Of a DNA stretch of 6,086 bases, positions 1 to 5,895 are shown one piece after another. The DNA is from an archaeon (GTDB lineage: Archaea; Nanobdellota; Nanobdellia; Woesearchaeales; GW2011-AR9). The position numbers and the translations under genes are program-made. How positions within the stretch are numbered: position 1 is the first letter of the stretch; each line of letters starts with the position of its first letter. Under the pieces are notes generated by a model. The model did not search any database and had not been told where the DNA came from. It was given only the letters and a program-made list of their open reading frames with translations. Where the stretch lies: NCBI GenBank assembly GCA_020053615.1, contig JAGVMW010000035.1, positions 1 to 6,086 of the forward strand, given 5' to 3'.

Positions 1-1
1 A

Positions 2-91
2 AGATTTAATGAGAAATACACTGAAAAAAATGGGGTGAAAGAATTAGAAAATGGTCCAATAAACAACCCCTGGTTGAAATTTACTTTTTAG
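2..91 (+). CDS. C-terminal end of an unidentified protein (partial)
   Basis: The second forward frame is open from the left edge to a TAG at 89-91 and gives 29 residues ending in ...NNPWLKFTF. The other two forward frames hit stops early (TAA at 7-9; TGA at about 36-38). The charged first half (RFNEKYTEKNGVKELENG) followed by an aromatic end reads like an ordinary C-terminus. The upstream part of the gene lies outside the window, so family and function cannot be named. No clear terminator follows; the next 48 bases lead directly to the protease promoter. The call rests on frame openness and composition only. Confidence 0.45.
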   Translation, partial: RFNEKYTEKNGVKELENGPINNPWLKFTF

Positions 92-139
92 ACAACCCCG
101 AAACGACTTTATTCTATCAGCTCAAAACCTCCGCAAACA

Positions 140-147
140 TTTATATA
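140..147 (+). promoter_or_regulatory. TATA box of the protease gene
   Basis: TTTATATA, preceded by a purine-rich GCAAAC that could serve as the BRE. An archaeal transcript would start about 26 bases downstream, near 169-170. That gives a leader of about 20 nt to the ATG at 190 or about 47 nt to the ATG at 217. Inferred from sequence and spacing. Confidence 0.6.
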
Positions 148-189
148 CCAACTCTCTTTACTTATTCCTGAAAAAAGAGAGAAAAAGAG

Positions 190-3100
190 ATGGACTACGA
201 AGTTAATTGGGTGCATATGAAGATACTGATAGGTTTCCTGCTAGTTAGCACTTTATTTGGTTACGCGTTCTATTCAGGTTATGTTAATAATTATGAAGAT
301 AACTCTTTAGTTGGATTCGTTGTCTTTGATGGGGGAACTAGAGTTAGCACCGATAAACTGTCCCCAGAATTAGTACAAGAAATACAATCGGGAAATAATG
401 AACCAAAAATTGTAGTAATATTAAAAGATACTATAGAAACTACCTCAATTAACTTGGAACAACGTAAAGAAGCTATCCAAGAAGTGCAGCAGGAAGTTAT
501 TGCTGATTTGGGAAGCAAAGTTGAAGTGTTAACCCCGGAAGAAAAGCCGGAAATAATTGCCACCGATGGAACTGCTTCAGAAGAAGAATTGAACATCGGA
601 ATTGCTCAGGAAGCCTTACCCGAAAGCGGAATCATTGAAATGCAGGAGCAGGAAGCCGATTTTGAAGTGACCCAAGAGTTCTCTACAATAAACGGGTTTG
701 CCGGAGAAGTAAAAACTGCTGAAGCACTAGCAGAACTAGTAAATAACGAGAATGTCGAACAAATTCTGTTAGATTATCCGGTTGAAGTGAGCTTAGATCA
801 AAGTGTACCTAGAATAAACGCAACTAATGTATGGGGTCTTTCCATCAACAACAATTCTATCGACGGCTCGGGAGAAACAATTTGTATTGTAGATACTGGA
901 ATTGATTACACTCATCCGGCTTTGGGTGGATGCAACCCTTTAACTTATCAATTAAGCGGAACAGTTGCTAATTTATCGGTACCGGTGGAATCAGCTCACC
1001 CTTACACCGACAGTATGGATTACACTTGGAAGATTAATGTTTCTGGATATACCAATATAGCCATCCATTTTGCTAACTTTTCTTTAGAAGCGATGCCCAG
1101 CGGAGGAGATACTACTGACAGAATCTATGTTTACGATCAAAACAACAATACCCTAGCAATCTACAAAGAAAGTGATACTGATGTCTGGACTCCGCAGGGG
1201 GTTGGAGACACTATTTACGTGCGCTTGGTGAGCGATGGCTCAGTTACAGGTTATGGATTTTATATTGATCAAGTGATTAACGGCACTACCAATACTACAA
1301 TGAATTGGAGTTCATGCTCTAAAGTTATTGGAGGATGGGACACTTACAATAACGACGCCGACCCTAAAGACGACCATGGGCATGGAACTCATGTAGCTGG
1401 AATTGCTGCTTCTACTAACAATACTTATCGAGGTGTAGCTCATGGTGCAAGTTTAATTGCGATCAAAGCGTTAAGTGCAGCCGGAGGAGGCCATTCTTCA
1501 GATGTAGTAGCAGGAATGGATTGGTGCGTGCAGAATGCTTTGAAATATAACATCTCCATTATTAGTATGAGTTTGGGATGCAGCGGAGGCAGTTGTGTGC
1601 ATTATCAAAGTTATTGTAATGGTGATTTAACTGCTAGCGTAGTTGCTGCAGCTTACGCCAAAAATATATCAGTGTTCATCGCTGCTGGAAATTCTGGATG
1701 GACTGATGGCATATCTAACCCTGCCTGCGTGCAATATGCTATTCCAATAGGCGCGGCAGATGGAAGTGATGCTATAATTTATAATCGAGGAACCTTGCTT
1801 AATTTATTAGCTCCGGGAACAAGTATTGATTCTGCTACACTTAACGGTGGCTGGACTTCGCTAAGCGGAACTTCTATGGCTACTCCGCATGCTGCTGGCG
1901 CGGCAGCTTTGTTCAGAAAATATTGGAGAATAGTATATGGAACTAATCCCACACCAGCACAGCTGTTAAGCAAGTTCTCAACAACAGGAAAGTTAGTCGG
2001 AGATGCTGCTGGATATGGATTGAATTTTTATAGAATAGATGTACTTGCAGCAGTTAAACCAATCATTAACTTTACTTCCAGCGTGAGTGCTAATGGAAGC
2101 ATTATTTCTGTGAATAATTTGTTGGTCAATGTAACTTCAGATGTGCCATTGTCTTATTCCAGATTAGAATGGAGCAATTCAAATGGAACCCTCACTAACT
2201 ACACTCTCATTAATCTTTCTTCAACCAGTTTTTACTACAACTTAACTGGGCTAAGCAATGGAATCTACACTTATCGTGTGTACGGAAATGACAGTCTAAC
2301 TGGAGCATACACTGAAACCAGAACCGTAACCATTAATTATACTGCAATATCAATTCCTACTCCCATACAGCTCACAGTAGCTTCTCCAGCAAATAATACG
2401 TACCATCGAACTTCATTCGCATTAAATATCTCTTTAAACTCAACCAATTCCAGCTTAGCTAATATTTCATCTTTAACATATAACTTTACTAACAGTTCTG
2501 GACTAAATGTATTAAGTAATTCCAGCGGAAGTTTAAACACCGTTAATTATTCCATCAGTCATCAGATAATTGTTGCTGGAAATCCGTTTGAAATTAGCGC
2601 AGTTCCACCAGGGCAAAACAACAGTTTAAGTGATGGAAATTATACTTTGAGCATTATTGCTATCGATACTTTAGGAGGAAATAGTAATACGCAATATACA
2701 ATCATGATAGATACTATTGTTCCTTCAATTTTAAATATAAATTATACCTCTGCAACATTATACACCAATGAAAGTATAACTTTTCGAGCCAATGTAAGCG
2801 ATTTGAACTTGAATTCATCTAAAGTCATATTCAGCTTGAATTACAGCGGCAACTGGAGCAATTATTCCATGACTTTGCAGAATAATAGTTTATTCAATTA
2901 CACCTTAGCTGCAAATACATTTAGCGCTAATACTACGTTTTATTATCAAGCGTATGCATATGATTTAGCTGGAAACCTCAATTCATCTGGAGTATTTAAT
3001 TTAAGTGTGGTTTATACAAATATAACTAATGTTACATCAAACACAACTTCATTGATTAACAATATTACTTCCCCGCGAATTAATGAAACAGTTATCGAGG

Positions 3101-3918
3101 TAGGAAATACTACACAATTTAATGCCACTACCAATCTTACTGGAAACTTAACTTATTTATGGAGCTTTGGCGACGGCACTAATGTCACCAGCTTATCAGT
3201 TAATAAACAATATAATGTTACTGGAAATTATAATGTTACTTTGAATATTTCAAATAATTCCACTTCATCAATTCTTAATTTATCAATTACTGTAAACGAT
3301 ACTCAAGCCCCAACAATTACTTTAATCAGTTATTCTTCTACGGTGCATCTAGGTAAAGATAAAACCCAATTAGTCAATGCTACGTTGTTTGATTATTCTA
3401 ATTTGTCTTCAGTTAAGCTGTGGTATAACGCTACGATTAAAAACGCCACCAGTTCAGCTAACAATTCTTACACTTGGAACATTAGCAGTTTAAATGTGGG
3501 AAACAATTCATTTATTATTGAAGCGATTGATAATTATAATATTACTCATGCCAAGAATTATACTTACAATTTTACGGTAACTTCTTGTTCAGACGGAATT
3601 AAAAATGGAGATGAAACTGATGTTGATTGCGGTGGTTCGTGCAGCGCATGTGCAGTAAATACTACTGCAACAGCTCCTACTTCTGCACCGACACCAGTTA
3701 AACCAGTTGAAACGCCAAAGAGTGCAGCAAATACAGTAAGCACTGCTGCTGTTCTCGCTGCTCCGATAGAAGCTATACAAAAGAATTCTACACCGGTAAA
3801 CTGGACTACTGATTTGAAAGCCAGCGAAGTAAGCAAGCGGGAAAAAGCGTTGTATATATTGGGTGGAATATTGATATTTCTATTAGGTATTTATGCAGTT
3901 ATTGTAGGGAGAAGGTAA
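190..3918 (+). CDS. Membrane-anchored subtilisin-family (S8) protease with inserted CUB-like domain and glycosylation-rich stalk
   Basis: A 1242-residue secreted serine endopeptidase, probably anchored outside the cell membrane. Order of parts: hydrophobic signal segment at about 11-30; I9-like propeptide at about 58-205 (KIVVILKD near 73-80, INGFAGEV near 167-174) carrying an acidic insertion at about 110-158; S8 catalytic domain at about 225-625. The triad is D235 (IVDTG), H398 (HGHGTHVAG) and S562 (SGTSMATPH), with oxyanion N501 (AAGNSG). Residues about 265-363, between Asp and His, look like an inserted CUB-type beta domain. From 625 to 1130 come Asn/Ser/Thr-rich beta-sandwich domains, including a PKD domain (YLWSFGDGT at 989-997). 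A Cys-rich motif (about 1133-1154), a Pro/Thr/Ala linker and a membrane helix at about 1220-1239 ending GRR follow. All catalytic residues are present, so it is probably active; the substrate is unknown. The start is uncertain: an ATG at 217 (M10), preceded by GGGTG, would give a more typical signal peptide. Confidence 0.93.
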   Translation: MDYEVNWVHMKILIGFLLVSTLFGYAFYSGYVNNYEDNSLVGFVVFDGGTRVSTDKLSPELVQEIQSGNNEPKIVVILKDTIETTSINLEQRKEAIQEVQQEVIADLGSKVEVLTPEEKPEIIATDGTASEEELNIGIAQEALPESGIIEMQEQEADFEVTQEFSTINGFAGEVKTAEALAELVNNENVEQILLDYPVEVSLDQSVPRINATNVWGLSINNNSIDGSGETICIVDTGIDYTHPALGGCNPLTYQLSGTVANLSVPVESAHPYTDSMDYTWKINVSGYTNIAIHFANFSLEAMPSGGDTTDRIYVYDQNNNTLAIYKESDTDVWTPQGVGDTIYVRLVSDGSVTGYGFYIDQVINGTTNTTMNWSSCSKVIGGWDTYNNDADPKDDHGHGTHVAGIAASTNNTYRGVAHGASLIAIKALSAAGGGHSSDVVAGMDWCVQNALKYNISIISMSLGCSGGSCVHYQSYCNGDLTASVVAAAYAKNISVFIAAGNSGWTDGISNPACVQYAIPIGAADGSDAIIYNRGTLLNLLAPGTSIDSATLNGGWTSLSGTSMATPHAAGAAALFRKYWRIVYGTNPTPAQLLSKFSTTGKLVGDAAGYGLNFYRIDVLAAVKPIINFTSSVSANGSIISVNNLLVNVTSDVPLSYSRLEWSNSNGTLTNYTLINLSSTSFYYNLTGLSNGIYTYRVYGNDSLTGAYTETRTVTINYTAISIPTPIQLTVASPANNTYHRTSFALNISLNSTNSSLANISSLTYNFTNSSGLNVLSNSSGSLNTVNYSISHQIIVAGNPFEISAVPPGQNNSLSDGNYTLSIIAIDTLGGNSNTQYTIMIDTIVPSILNINYTSATLYTNESITFRANVSDLNLNSSKVIFSLNYSGNWSNYSMTLQNNSLFNYTLAANTFSANTTFYYQAYAYDLAGNLNSSGVFNLSVVYTNITNVTSNTTSLINNITSPRINETVIEVGNTTQFNATTNLTGNLTYLWSFGDGTNVTSLSVNKQYNVTGNYNVTLNISNNSTSSILNLSITVNDTQAPTITLISYSSTVHLGKDKTQLVNATLFDYSNLSSVKLWYNATIKNATSSANNSYTWNISSLNVGNNSFIIEAIDNYNITHAKNYTYNFTVTSCSDGIKNGDETDVDCGGSCSACAVNTTATAPTSAPTPVKPVETPKSAANTVSTAAVLAAPIEAIQKNSTPVNWTTDLKASEVSKREKALYILGGILIFLLGIYAVIVGRR

Positions 3919-3938
3919 AGAAAAAACTAAAAAACAAA
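3919..3938 (-). terminator. Oligo-U terminator of the glutaredoxin-like gene
   Basis: Read on the minus strand, the 20 bases after the glutaredoxin stop codon form two T-runs of six separated by AG. This is the typical archaeal intrinsic termination signal. It occupies the whole gap between two convergent genes. No comparable T-run serves the plus-strand protease transcript here. Confidence 0.6.
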
Positions 3939-4163
3939 TTAAAACGCCAACAACTTAATCTTATCCTGATTAAATCCAACTATTACATCGCTGTCAGTCT
4001 GGATGACTGGAACTCTGCGCTGACCAGTTAAACTGATAACATGTTCTACCAGTTCAGGAGTGTTAACCAAAACTTCGTCAAAGTCAATATTCATCGCCTT
4101 TAAGTAGCTCTTAACTACTTTACATTCAGGGCAAATTTCCGTGGTATAAATCTTGATTTTCAT
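3939..4163 (-). CDS. Glutaredoxin/NrdH-like thiol-disulfide oxidoreductase
   Basis: A 74-residue single-domain thioredoxin-fold protein, the usual length for NrdH-type glutaredoxins. The N-terminal strand IKIYTT leads to a CPEC redox centre (C11, C14). VPVI with the conserved cis-proline at P52 follows, then a GF pair at 63-64 that family members use near the active site. The CPxC redox centre suggests dithiol exchange, for example reducing ribonucleotide reductase or another disulfide partner in the cytoplasm; the actual partner is not shown by context. The gene converges on the protease with a 20-base gap and has its own promoter. The ATG at 4163 sits about 26 bases from the centre of its TATA box, so the transcript is probably leaderless, which supports this start. 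Family assignment is secure; the physiological role is inferred. Confidence 0.88.
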   Translation of the reverse strand: MKIKIYTTEICPECKVVKSYLKAMNIDFDEVLVNTPELVEHVISLTGQRRVPVIQTDSDVIVGFNQDKIKLLAF

Positions 4164-4184
4164 CTGCTGAACGAAACCTAACTT

Positions 4185-4194
4185 CTATTTAAAG
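4185..4194 (-). promoter_or_regulatory. TATA box of the glutaredoxin-like gene
   Basis: Minus-strand CTTTAAATAG centred near 4189-4190, about 26 bases from the A of the start codon at 4163. This spacing predicts transcription starting at the ATG itself, and no Shine-Dalgarno sequence is needed or seen. Confidence 0.6.
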
Positions 4195-4262
4195 GTTGTT
4201 GAGAACTAAGAAGTTGTACTGCGTTGCTGTTGGCAGAGATTAAAATGTTTAAGAGACTTTGT

Positions 4263-4302
4263 AAAAGTTAAAAGTTACAATTAAAAGAATCATAATCTAA
4301 AA
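4263..4302 (-). terminator. Probable oligo-U termination zone after the L41e-like gene
   Basis: On the minus strand, four T-runs of four (4299-4302, 4283-4286, 4270-4273, 4263-4266) lie 19-60 bases after the L41e-like stop. Clustered short T-runs are a common archaeal termination pattern. The rest of 4164-4320 shows no gene or RNA that I can support. Confidence 0.4.
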
Positions 4303-4320
4303 TTATTCTAAGAACTACCT

Positions 4321-4428
4321 TTATGTTGCTTGGAGCTTTCTTCTGCGCTTGGCTTTCTTAATCTTCTTGCGTTGCCATTTCCAGCGCATCTGCCCTTTTT
4401 TCTTCCATCGGCGTGAACTTCGTTTCAT
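4321..4428 (-). CDS. rpl41e: Ribosomal protein L41e-like basic peptide (35 aa)
   Basis: A 35-codon frame from ATG at 4428 to TAA at 4321-4323. The peptide begins MKRSSRRWKKKGQMRWKW and continues QRKKIKKAKRRRKLQAT; more than half of its residues are Lys or Arg. The MRWKW...KK(I)KK(A)KRRRK pattern matches L41e, a roughly 25-residue Arg/Lys helix bridging the ribosomal subunits in archaea and eukaryotes. An internal ATG (4387-4389) would give 22 residues, close to the classical length. The upstream ATG is preferred because the shared TATA box lies about 30 bases before it, predicting a near-leaderless mRNA. It is divergent from the PRPP synthetase gene. Any very basic ribosomal or nucleic-acid-binding peptide remains an alternative, since such composition can mislead. 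Confidence 0.7.
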   Translation of the reverse strand: MKRSSRRWKKKGQMRWKWQRKKIKKAKRRRKLQAT

Positions 4429-4453
4429 TATGTTTTTGGAAAATAAGCAAAGG

Positions 4454-4463
4454 CTTTATAAAG
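4454..4463. promoter_or_regulatory. Shared symmetric TATA box of a divergent promoter
   Basis: CTTTATAAAG is a perfect palindrome in the 81-base gap between the L41e-like gene and prs. Counting about 26 bases each way predicts starts near 4432 (minus, about 4 nt before the ATG) and near 4485 (plus, leaving a leader of about 25 nt that includes the ribosome binding site). Both fit their genes, so one site may drive both directions. Inferred from sequence only. Confidence 0.55.
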
Positions 4464-4496
4464 TTTTCTTATTTAACTGAGAATTTAAGATAAATA

Positions 4497-4504
4497 GAGG
4501 TGAT
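4497..4504 (+). promoter_or_regulatory. Strong Shine-Dalgarno site of prs
   Basis: GAGGTGAT, an eight-base match to the archaeal 16S anti-SD complement, 5 bases before the ATG at 4510. It fixes the start and is the only strong SD in the window; the minus-strand genes look leaderless or nearly so. Confidence 0.8.
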
Positions 4505-4509
4505 AGAAC

Positions 4510-5388
4510 ATGATTATTACAACTTGTGGAAATTCCACTCAAATAGCCCAAAAACTAGCTAAAAAACTTAATGCCAAGTTCTCTCCGTTAACTATCGCTT
4601 CCTTTCCCGATGGCGATTTATACCTCAAGTTCAACTGCGACGTAAAAGGACACGAAGTAGTTATCGTCCAATCATTCCAGCCGCATCCCGATCAATCATT
4701 ATTTGATGTAGTTTTCGCCGCAGAAACCGCTAAAGATTTAGGCGCAAAAAAAGTAACTCTCGTAGCACCGTATTTAGGCTATATGCGGCAGGATAAACGC
4801 TTCAATGCCGGAGAATGTATTTCCAGCCGAGTTATGGCTAAACTGCTCAACAATTCTATTGACAAATTAATCACAATTGACCCGCATTTGCACCGCTACA
4901 AATCGCTGAAAGAAATATTCAAGATTCCTGCCATTAAGCTTACCGCCAATCCGCTAATTGCAGAATACATTAAGAAACATTTCTCCAAAGAAGTAATTAT
5001 CGGTCCTGATTGGGAATCATTCCAATGGGCTGAAGATATCGCTAAACACATCAAAGTTCAAGCAACAGTACTAAAGAAAACTCGCTTTTCCTCCCGACAC
5101 GTAGAAGTTAAGATGATTCATCCGGTAGATATTCGAGGGAAAAATGTAATTATCGTAGATGACATTATCAGCACCGGACATACTATTGCCGAAGCAGCTA
5201 AAGATGCCAAAAAGAAAGGCGCAAAAAAGATTTATGCTTTAGGTGTGCATGGATTATTGGTAGAAAACGCCATGGATAAGCTGAAAAAAGCCGGAGTTAA
5301 TGGGGTAGTAACCACAAATTGTATTGAGCATTCCAGTAACAGGATTGACGTAACTCCGTTGATAGTGGAAGCGTTGAAGAAAAGATAA
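4510..5388 (+). CDS. prs: Ribose-phosphate pyrophosphokinase (PRPP synthetase)
   Basis: A 292-residue cytoplasmic enzyme transferring pyrophosphate from ATP to ribose 5-phosphate to make PRPP for purine, pyrimidine, histidine and NAD synthesis. The length fits archaeal members (about 280-290), which are shorter than the typical bacterial enzyme of about 310-320. Motifs: FPDGD at 32-36 (nucleotide region), PYLGYMRQDKRF at 87-98, DPHLHRY at 124-130 (the archaeal form of the metal/ATP-binding segment), the flexible catalytic loop KKTRFSSRHVEV at 189-200, and the PRPP-binding loop VIIVDDIISTGHT at 213-225. All key motifs are intact. It has its own promoter and a strong Shine-Dalgarno sequence, is divergent from the L41e-like gene, and ends 20 bases before a convergent hypothetical gene. 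Identification is firm; assignment to an allosteric class is not possible by eye. Confidence 0.96.
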   Translation: MIITTCGNSTQIAQKLAKKLNAKFSPLTIASFPDGDLYLKFNCDVKGHEVVIVQSFQPHPDQSLFDVVFAAETAKDLGAKKVTLVAPYLGYMRQDKRFNAGECISSRVMAKLLNNSIDKLITIDPHLHRYKSLKEIFKIPAIKLTANPLIAEYIKKHFSKEVIIGPDWESFQWAEDIAKHIKVQATVLKKTRFSSRHVEVKMIHPVDIRGKNVIIVDDIISTGHTIAEAAKDAKKKGAKKIYALGVHGLLVENAMDKLKKAGVNGVVTTNCIEHSSNRIDVTPLIVEALKKR

Positions 5389-5393
5389 ACAAA

Positions 5394-5410
5394 TTAATTT
5401 TATTATTTTT
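5394..5410 (+). terminator. T-rich terminator of prs
   Basis: The bases just after the prs stop form a T-rich tract that includes TTTT and TTTTT runs. This fits archaeal oligo-U termination. The far end overlaps the stop codon of the convergent gene by two bases. Confidence 0.5.
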
Positions 5411-5717
5411 ACTTCTTATGTTCTAGTTTCGGTTTCTGAAACGACGCTTGAGGCATAATCTTCTGATACTTCTCTTTCATTTCTGCCAGAACCCCAAATT
5501 TATGTTTGAGGTCTTCTATATTTTTGCAATCAACAATCATAGCATTAAGCTCTAAATCAATCGCATTATCTACTGGAGTGATTTTGGCTTTAACTACTTC
5601 TTTCTTAGAAAACAGCTTGAGTATTTCTTCCATCTCTGCTTTATTCTTAGCAGTCCACGTTTCCCGGCATACATGCAACTGATGCTTTCCTTGATAAGTC
5701 TTAAATAAAATTCCCAT
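5409..5717 (-). CDS. Conserved-looking small protein of unknown function (102 aa)
   Basis: I do not recognise this protein. It is 102 residues, soluble, without a signal or membrane segment, and Lys/Glu-rich. It has a short N-terminal strand region (MGILFKTYQGKHQLHVCRE), a helix at about 22-38 (KNKAEMEEILKLFSKKE), strand-like stretches VKAKITPV and AIDLELNAMIVDC, then a helix at about 65-87 (NIEDLKHKFGVLAEMKEKY) and a charged disordered tail. Its two cysteines (C17, C63) are far apart and do not form a metal motif. It is probably real: its codon use resembles its neighbours, it fills the gap exactly between prs and the tRNA, and its own TATA box is well placed. Bases AGAGGC just before the ATG could act as a ribosome binding site if transcription starts further upstream. 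No function can be assigned. Confidence 0.7.
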   Translation of the reverse strand: MGILFKTYQGKHQLHVCRETWTAKNKAEMEEILKLFSKKEVVKAKITPVDNAIDLELNAMIVDCKNIEDLKHKFGVLAEMKEKYQKIMPQASFQKPKLEHKK

Positions 5718-5740
5718 TGTGCCTCTAAAGTAAACGCTGA

Positions 5741-5750
5741 CTTATAAACT
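5741..5750 (-). promoter_or_regulatory. TATA box of the 102-residue protein gene
   Basis: Minus-strand AGTTTATAAG centred near 5745, about 28 bases before the ATG at 5717. It predicts transcription starting within about three bases of the start codon. It lies just downstream of the tRNA-Glu 3' end, so the two transcripts are probably separate, though readthrough is possible. Confidence 0.55.
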
Positions 5751-5760
5751 TTGCTTAAGT

Positions 5761-5764
5761 AAAA
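5761..5764 (-). terminator. Short T-run after tRNA-Glu
   Basis: TTTT on the minus strand, three bases past the tRNA discriminator base at 5767. It is short, so termination here is only a suggestion. Confidence 0.3.
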
Positions 5765-5780
5765 TGTGCCCCGGCCGAGA

Positions 5781-5810
5781 CTTTCTAACCGTTACTAAAC
5801 GTAACTTGTT
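5781..5810 (-). other. 30-nt intron in the tRNA-Glu T-loop (near 59/60)
   Basis: Separates UUCAAA (5816-5811) from U60 (5780). The intron core is a hairpin GUUAC/GUAAC (5805-5801 with 5795-5791). Exon UUC (5816-5814) can pair with intron GAA (5785-5783), giving only three clean pairs plus an A-A mismatch, so the BHB is imperfect. Bulges AA^A and AG^U fit a 30-nt excision and leave the 7-base loop UUCAAAU. A run of five As makes the 5' boundary uncertain by about one base; shifting by one would give UUCAAGU. Confidence 0.72.
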
Positions 5811-5831
5811 TTTGAACTCGGGTCCCTACAT

Positions 5832-5856
5832 TTCTTTTAACTTAATTAAAAGTTAT
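5832..5856 (-). other. 25-nt intron at canonical site 37/38 of tRNA-Glu
   Basis: A textbook hBHBh' junction. The anticodon stem CUACA/UGUAG is followed by central helix CUUU (5862-5859) with AAAG (5837-5834). The 3-base bulges CG^A and AA^A come next, then the inner helix UAACUU/AAGUUA with a six-base loop. Cutting inside the bulges yields loop CUUUCGA with A38. Nothing in it suggests coding. Confidence 0.88.
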
Positions 5857-5876
5857 CGAAAGTGTAGGATGATAGT

Positions 5877-5895
5877 TTGTCCCTCATTTAAGAGT
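5877..5895 (-). other. 19-nt intron in the tRNA-Glu D-loop
   Basis: Lies between G19 (5896) and base 20 (5876). Exon GUCC (5901-5898) pairs with intron GGAC (5882-5879), giving a 4-bp central helix. This is flanked by 3-base bulges GG^A and AA^A, the archaeal BHB pattern, with a small CUC/GAG hairpin closing the intron. Cutting there leaves ACU between G19 and A21, exactly the canonical D-loop length. The outer helix is weak, so the motif is relaxed. The boundary could shift by one base within the A-run without altering the product. Confidence 0.75.

Noticed and set aside
63..99. Repeated ACAACCCC at 63-70 and 92-99
   Set aside because: Only two 8-base copies, one inside the coding end; too short to call a regulatory or mobile repeat.
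291..596. Reverse-strand open frame within the protease gene
   Set aside because: Lies opposite the well-supported propeptide coding sequence; Ser-rich composition is typical of an antisense shadow. The same holds for other reverse frames at about 1779-1973, 2337-2540 and 3564-3836.
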